Part shown: piece after piece, positions 58,128 to 64,000 of the stretch
How the letters are laid out: every line of letters begins with the position of its first letter
Numbering within the stretch: position 1 is the stretch's first letter
Assembly (NCBI GenBank): GCA_014905825.1
Contig: JACGCN010000035.1
Coordinates: 434,001-498,000, forward strand
Length of the DNA stretch: 64,000 nt
Reading direction: 5' to 3'
DNA from: Lyophyllum atratum
Taxonomy: Eukaryota; Basidiomycota; Agaricomycetes; Agaricales; Lyophyllaceae
Notes under the pieces: generated by a model
What the model was told of the DNA's origin: nothing
The model's database searches: none
Seen by the model: the letters and a program-made list of their open reading frames with translations, nothing else
Translations under genes and position numbers: made by a program

Positions 58128-59439
58128 TTCAGAGTGTAGCGTAGACGTATTCTATCTGCCTCGTCGTCGGAATCCTACCACGAGAGCGTGACGAATGCTT
58201 CTGAGCTAGCAGGCGGCATCATACGATGTAGCAAAGGTGGTGAGTTGTCGTAATCATCGACGATCATGGCTCTGCGTCATTTGCATGTGGAGAATATCGG
58301 GAAGGCATTGAGGCATTCGCTGATGCCGTCGTCGAAGTTGGGCACGAGAAATGAGGCCCGAAGAAAAAAGGCGACATCGTAGACGCCGCAGTTGATGCAG
58401 CCCAATAGTAGCTTGCTGCCGAGATTACTGTCAGGGCAGAGGCAACATATATAAAGCCGTAGTCATAGTTGAAGTTGGATCGTATGATGTTCGAGTCCCT
58501 GGTATAGCGGTCCTCGATGCCGCTGGAGAGGAACACGGCGACGAATGTATCGTCTTGAGCTGCCGTCATAGTCCGAGCGCCGTGGACGGAAGCCTTCACC
58601 TACCAAAGAGGGAGCGACGAACTGCAGCACCCGGACAGTGAGCACAGTCCCCTCAAGTGTTGCTGTGCATCCTACAACCGTGCTGAGCCCTGGTGTGGGC
58701 GGAGCTCCATTGTGTCCAGAGCGTCGTGGAGGCATCCAGAGGTCTACCAAAGGTGTAGTCGATGTCGAGGAAGAGGATTGAGGGTGCAGTTGAGCCGCCG
58801 AGTTTGCTGTCTGAAATCCAAGGCAGCGTGGAAGATGCCGCCGTTGCTGTTGACATCGAGTCCAGCGACGTTCGAGCGGCCGTTATCGAGGTCGCGGGAG
58901 AGAAAGGGAGGCGACGGATGAGCTGTCGCCGCTACCGTTGTGGCCAAGCGCGAACGAGGCCGCCCGTTTGTTGAAGCACGACGTCGATACGCGATACGCG
59001 GTGGTCGTCGAGTTGGCGATTCCAGTGAGGCCAAGGGTCCAACACCAATTGGACGGCAGGAAGGCAGTGACGAAGGTGTATACTCATACCATGCCCCTTC
59101 GTCGAGACACATGGTAATGCTGTGCGGAAGGGGCGAGTTTTGTTGCAAAAGAATTCGGGGATGGCTCGCGCGTGATGCGATGGCCAGTGTACCATGGATG
59201 GCGTCAACGATGTCACCCCACAATTAACAGAGGTGTCACATACCTCTGGAGCTTCACCCATCGTGTTCAATAAAACCCGACAATCCTTCCCGGAGATCGC
59301 AGTTCCCACCTCCAATGGCCGGCTTGTGGCCAGACCTGTGACACTGAGGACGCGTTTGCACGTCCTCGTGTGGAAGGGTCTCGCTTGAGAGCGGTGCAGG
59401 TGACGTGAAAAGAGAAGAACACGACTATTGCTGTGGCAT

Positions 59440-59537
59440 CCAGCGTGAAGTGATAACAGTTGGAAGATAAGATGCAGACGATCAAATGATGGCTGGGCAA
59501 CGTGCGACGTTTTGTCCACGGCCTTCCCGCCAACCTT
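59440..59537 (-). repeat. Inverted partial copy of the 46.1-kb repeat
   Basis: The complement begins AAGGTTGGCGGGAAGGCCGT and follows 46121-46220 with a few changes and small gaps, through CATCATTTGATCGTCTGCAT and TATCTTCCAACTG. Similarity fades beyond. Confidence 0.85.
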
Positions 59538-60256
59538 ATACCAGTAGGGTTTACGACGAGGGTGGTCGCTGGAGAAGTCGTGGTATAAGATGACGTTGGG
59601 GTCATGTTCAGGAATGGGATGAACGTGGGGAAAGCCGCCGAGCGAATAATGCGGAGGCTGAAACGAGCTCGACGTCCGTGACGCTCATCATGCATCATGC
59701 ATCCTGCCCTTTGCACTGGCGAGATGGCTGCGCATTTCGCTTGTGATGACCTTGTAGGGTCGTTTGAAGAAGACGTTTGATGTCGCGTAGCTCAGGCTGC
59801 AGGTGAGTATAGTCTTCAATGACCTTTCTACTGCAGAACTGACGCGTTGATATTCAGGACTATTACCATTCGTTTATATATACTGCATATATGGGTTTCA
59901 GGAAAAACATCCTACAAGAAGCTGCATGAAAAAGTGGTCGGAAGTCGGTGGTCTGCCAAAGCACCGACGAAGTCACGGTGTCCATACCCTGCGTCTGACT
60001 TGAGTTAGAGGAACGCCTGCATTCTTGCCGATCCTGTTGCCCGCTACTGTGATCAAGGGCATTACACCCAAGCGCCAGATGGTCTCTCAATTGTCATGTC
60101 GCTAGCCATACCCCACCCGGCTTAATTCCGTCATGCAGCGCATTCAAGTCTGTAAATTCTTTCGAATACCGAATAGGTAAGCTCACTTGTTGTTCGCTGC
60201 TGCTTTGCGTTTGCATATTCACAACCTATTAGGAGACCCCCTTCGTTGCTCAGCAA

Positions 60257-60860
60257 ATGGCCGTTCTGAGCGGTTACGGCCAAGATCGAGTTATCACACA
60301 CGCCTTTCCGCCACCGCCATCAAGTGATTTACCGCACTTTCGAGAGTGTGTGGAGTACGTTCAGGCTTTTCCCATCGAATTATTTTCTCTCTCGTGTAAG
60401 GAAGCTGGGGTCTTCTCACATCGCCTTTTCACCCCCACAACCAGCAAGACGTGAAAGAGAGTACTCATTTATTCCACCAGTTCGGCGAGGCGCTCAACAT
60501 CAAGCAGCTGGACTGTGTCGCCCGAACCGCGTACGAAAATTGGTTGGAAGCCCAAGGCCTTCCTCCGATCATTGACGGGTCTGACGGGAACGCGCCGCGA
60601 CTGCTGGGCGTGTGTTAGGAAGAGACCCGGGGATCGAGCGATTTGGTACTTCCACGACGGGATTTTCGCGTCGTACCGATTATCAGCCATTCTTAGTACA
60701 TGCAGTGGTGATCTACCATCTTCCAACCTGGCAGCATATCCAAGACCGACCGAGGCGCATATCCATCCTAAATGAACGCCTCAGCACCGCCGCCTTTCCC
60801 ACCCAAGCCGTCCTCGCCGTCCCGTACCTCTCCACCACATCACCGCGTCGGTCTTGTATC
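60257..60860 (+). pseudogene. Decayed alpha/beta hydrolase (HSL-like)
   Basis: A broken copy of the family at 6560 and 62959. Matching pieces occur in order but in different frames with stops between: FGEALNIKQLDCVARTAYEN WLEAQGLPPIID (compare FNVKQLQWALGDTRDVYEGW), RAIWYFHDGIFASYRL (the oxyanion region, HDG instead of HGG) and ILNERLSTAAFPTQAVLAVP (compare FPTQLKQVVLAVQ). No GDSAG elbow or catalytic His region was found downstream, so the 3' half is missing or too decayed. Confidence 0.7.
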
Positions 60861-61136
60861 TCGTACTGCAGCTCCTCCATCGACAGGGACACATGTAGAC
60901 ATCCACCCACATCTTGCTTGGCCCAAAACCCTCCCTTCGGGAATACACTCCGCCACCTCTCCTTGACATCCGTACACCCGAATGATCTGCCAAATAGACA
61001 TACCTTTTTATGTGGTGGCCACACTGAGCAAGTTCGGAGAAGGCCGCGACTATCTCCAATAAGCCTGCGCGAGCACCAGGGCCACCTCATGAACAGGAGA
61101 CGGGCATTAGCCACAAGCCTCACATAATGCGAAGAA
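60861..61136. other. Relic flank, nothing recognised
   Basis: Short frames only, between the hydrolase relic and a tandem repeat. Confidence 0.4.
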
Positions 61137-61364
61137 CAACGTGCGCCACCAACAGGGCAACACGGTCGACACATAAAATAGACCACCGCACATAAACAAA
61201 GCAGACGTGGCTGGAAGACAACATGCAGCTGCACGCGCTTCAGGACAGGACAACGTGCGCCACCAACAGGGCAACACGGCCGACACATTAAATAGACCAC
61301 CGCACATAAACAAGGCAGACGTGGCCGGAAGACAACATGCAGCTGCATGCGCTTCTCATAATAT
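61137..61364. repeat. 114-bp tandem repeat, two copies
   Basis: Both copies begin CAACGTGCGCCACCAACAGG (61137 and 61251) and continue through CACCGCACATAAACAA and AACATGCAGCTGCA with few differences. Noncoding context. Confidence 0.9.
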
Positions 61365-61764
61365 GACCCATAGATGACTCGTGAAGCACTGGGAGGGGGG
61401 ATTGGGGGTGTGGAAGCTAGTCTTGACAGAGTTCTTCTGATAGTGCTCCTTCCTTGGTGCAATGACCATGTACGTAGAAGGCCTGGAAGGTTGCGCTCAT
61501 AAGTAGTCACCGCTGACATGGAGAAACATACCCGTCGAGCCTCCATAAGCGCTGCGCATGGGCCCAGGAACTGAGATGGACACTGTCCGCGCACGCACAT
61601 CCAACCCACAGGTCAGTGAGCCCGCCTTCACCTTGAAAAGAATTCATAACCCAACGTCGAAGGATTTTTCGAAGGATGAAAATACTGAGGAAGCAGGTAA
61701 GCACGACGTTCACCACGGAGGATGACAGGAAATAAAACAGAAATGATTCAGCTACAGAATATGT

Positions 61765-62045
61765 AGAATTTTGAACTCATAACGCAACGAGCGTTCGCAG
61801 TCTAATTAAAATTTTTGGTTGTAATCACGATCGAATGTCGGGGAGGGTGGGGGTGAAAAAATGAACAGGGAGACTCACCACCATAACTATTCCGTCTTTA
61901 CTCCAGTTAGAAAGGGGAGCGGTGGTGTTGGGCATCGCGTGATGTGTCGGACTCGACGAGTCGCATGGTGGTAGTCGAAAGGAAAGTGTTCCCGATGCGG
62001 AGGCCGACGATGGCGGGAGTATGGCAAATCCCGAAACTGTACAGG
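61765..62045 (-). repeat. Dispersed repeat, copy 2 (partner at 25545)
   Basis: Inverted relative to the copy at 25545-25790. Here the minus-strand frame 61825-62262 stays open for 145 codons and includes VSGFAILPPSSASASGTLSF. The copies share GTGAGTCTCCCTG and the GACTGCGAACGCTC tail. Origin not recognised. Confidence 0.75.
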
Positions 62046-62262
62046 ACCATTTCACAACCGGCGATCGCTCATTCCATCTCGTTGACACGGTCTGCTCCTC
62101 CTCGACCCTGCTGCCAGGCTGCTGGTGCAGGCCTCCGAAACGTGAATGTATCTTCCTTTGAACGATAGTTTCTGGCGAGCACACACGATATAAGCACCTG
62201 GCTCGTTTTTTGGAATCTCTTTCAACCCAGCCAAATGTATTTTCAGAGGTACCTTGCTTCAA

Positions 62263-62958
62263 CAGGGACTCTGAAGGTCTCTAAACTCGAACGCGCATCG
62301 GCCGAGGAAGCGTACATCAGGCGGAAAGGCTGACAGACAGCATGGAGGTGTCATTTTGAGGAATGTCATGATGCTATAGGATGCTATCTCCATTGGTCTC
62401 ACAGATTCCTGGACCTAACTTTCACAGCTGACTGTATCAGGTGAGTTCACATATTGCTGAGAGAGTGCTTATCTGACGGCCGCCATCGTTCACACAGTGT
62501 TTTGAGCAGTCACGAATGCTTCACCCGATCAGCATAGTGCGACCAAGCGCTACGTGGCCCTGCTTCGACCAGTGCCGACCCATGATCATTTCCTTCTTTT
62601 AGGCGACCTCGAAAACCACCGCGCCGATAGGAATTACCATGCGTTCTGAGCGCATCTTATCTGTCATCTTCGTCTATCGTTGTCCTTTTGACGGCAATTC
62701 TTAACGTCGCACCATGATTGGAAGTACCAGGAGGCAGCCGACCAAGCACTCGATGTGCCCTTGGAACATTCTTTTCGGAAGTTTCTCATTGACAGTCTTG
62801 TCACGCACGTAACATCCTGTCGAGGTCGGCCCTAATCCGGCGAACCTCTTTAGACTGACGCATGAGGTGAGAATCGAAGCTCTTATATTGGTCCATAAAA
62901 TGAACAGCAGCTCGCTCTCACAGTCTGCCCCTTCACCTTCATCGCACCACTGGTTAAA
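62263..62958. other. Intergenic region upstream of hydrolase paralogue
   Basis: No gene recognised; the promoter of the hydrolase at 62959 should lie in its right part. Confidence 0.45.
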
Positions 62959-64000
62959 ATGGCAACGATAAAGGATAGATCGTACGGAAAGCCATCGATC
63001 CTCGAGAAAGCGGGTCTAGCTGCGTCTCTGGTCTTCCACTTGCGTGCGTAGGCCCACCTCTCCGTCTTATCCCCATGCTTACCCTTCCGCCATTATAGCT
63101 TTGGTGCTGGGATGGACTCTCATCACAAAGCCTTTCCACCAGACCAACAAGCACAAGAGCTTGACGAGGGTGCTCGGAGACAAGACGTTCCACCATCTCA
63201 CAAAACGCTTCAATGTCAAGCAACTGCAGTGGGCCTTGGGTGACACTCGCGATGTCTACGAAGGCTGGATGAAGAGCCAAGGTCTTCCCCTCGTTATCGA
63301 TGAGTTGGGCGAGAACTCGCGGATTCTCTGGATCGGGGAACGCCGCACTGACCGCGTGATCCTGTATCTGCATGGTACGTCCCCGCCTAGCAATCTACAG
63401 CGCCACTCCCTGACACACGTCTGATATAGGCGGAGCGTATCTCCTTCCCATGCAGTTTTTTGTTCCGAATTTCTGGAAATACGTTCTTGACGAACTCAAG
63501 TCCAAGAATAAAGAAACCGGATTCGCCATCGTCCAGTATTGTACGTCCCCGCACCCAGTCCCCACCAAACATCCTGACACCCTCGTGCAGCCCTCATACC
63601 CACCGCTCCCTTCCCCACGCAGCTCAAGCAAGTCGTGCTAGCCGTGCAGCACCTCATCTCCCAGGGCGTGCACCCGCAGAACATCCAAATCACAGGCGAC
63701 TCTGCCGGCGCCAACCTCGCACTCCAACTCTTTTCCCACCTCCTCCACCCCGTCCCCTCCGTCCCGCGCCTCACCCTCTCCGCCCCCCTTCGCGGCGCAA
63801 ACCTCATATCCCCCTGGGTCTCGCTCACAAGCAAAACAGGGTCCATGCTCTCGAACGACAACAGCGACGTCATTGGCATCAAGTGCCTCACGTACTGGGG
63901 CCGGGAGGTGCTGGATGGCGTCAAGGAGGAGGAGATCCCGTACCTCGAGGCGAGCAAGGCGCCTGACGGGTGGTTCGACGGCCTGCCGGAGGTGGTGGAT
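62959..64000 (+). CDS. Alpha/beta hydrolase, HSL-like (partial, runs off window)
   Basis: Paralogue of the gene at 6560. MATIKDRSYGKPSILEKAGL leads to a membrane-anchor-like segment (ASLVFHLPLVLGWTLI) assembled across a ~58-base intron. Then FNVKQLQWALGDTRDVYEGW, LWIGERRTDRVILYLHGGAY (oxyanion site HGGA rather than HGGG, spliced at about 63375), FPTQLKQVVLAVQHLI, the nucleophile elbow GDSAGANLALQLFSHLL and NLISPWVSLTSKTGS. The window ends after GWFDGLPEVVD, before the Asp and His of the triad, so completeness cannot be judged. Likely a serine esterase or deacetylase at the endomembrane; the substrate is unknown. Confidence 0.85.

Larger units (their letters stand above)
57568..60256. other. 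Gene-poor right flank of the transposon
   Basis: No intact gene recognised. Minus-strand frames at 58264-59716 are open for up to ~195 codons but change frame repeatedly and match nothing I know; they may be a decayed surface-protein gene. It holds a perfect hairpin at 58103-58127 and an inverted partial copy of the left-flank repeat at 59440-59537. Confidence 0.4.

Noticed and set aside
58264..59716. Series of open minus-strand frames up to 195 codons
   Set aside because: Frames overlap and switch without credible introns, and none shows a domain I know; treated as a relic at most.
61200..61610. Cys-rich minus-strand frame (CRPCCPVGGARC repeated)
   Set aside because: The Cys pattern comes from translating a 114-bp tandem repeat; no start, signal peptide or splice support.

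Overview
The window reads as chromosomal DNA from a mushroom-forming basidiomycete (Agaricomycotina). Genes are dense, lie on both strands and are broken by many GT-AG introns of about 45-60 bases. The gene families fit this group: TPR/F-box/LRR proteins, GPI-anchored GH79 enzymes, small secreted proteins, alpha-type protein kinases and fungal integrase-core transposases. I saw no prokaryotic signals, no convincing tRNA or rRNA gene and no CRISPR array.

Layout. 0-23 kb is mostly conserved core genes: peroxisomal acyl-CoA oxidase (+), a TPR/F-box/LRR protein (+), an HSL-type alpha/beta hydrolase (+), a small conserved protein (-), QCR2 of respiratory complex III (-), a SAM methyltransferase (-), a family X DNA polymerase with BRCT domain (+), an F-box-like/LRR protein (-) and an HPC2/ubinuclein subunit of the HIR histone chaperone (-). 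23-26 kb is gene-poor; it holds a 972-bp hAT-type non-autonomous element with an exact 8-bp target duplication, a cluster of GGGACACG palindromes and one copy of a dispersed repeat. 26-35 kb holds two tandem GH79 beta-glucuronidase-like genes and an MFS sugar transporter, all on the minus strand: a possible unit for release and uptake of glycan sugars. 35-46 kb has a decayed gene, a small secreted protein, a hypothetical protein, a secreted repeat precursor (41864-42733) with four copies of a cationic amphipathic 16-residue peptide between processing-like sites, and a GPI-type membrane protein.

46556-57559 is one 11,004-bp DNA transposon with 112-bp terminal inverted repeats and an exact 8-bp duplication (ATAGCAGT). 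It carries an unrecognised gene, an alpha-type protein kinase and an integrase-core transposase, plus two tandem-repeat arrays. The kinase and the transposase are each split inside an exon by a separate small hAT-like element with its own 8-bp duplication. 57.5-64 kb is gene-poor and full of repeats and relics: a decayed copy of the alpha/beta hydrolase, a 114-bp tandem repeat, the inverted partner of the 25.5-kb repeat, and finally an intact paralogue of the hydrolase that runs off the window.

The two strongest leads are the kinase-carrying transposon and the repeat-peptide precursor. All functions were read by eye from translations and motifs; no database search was run.
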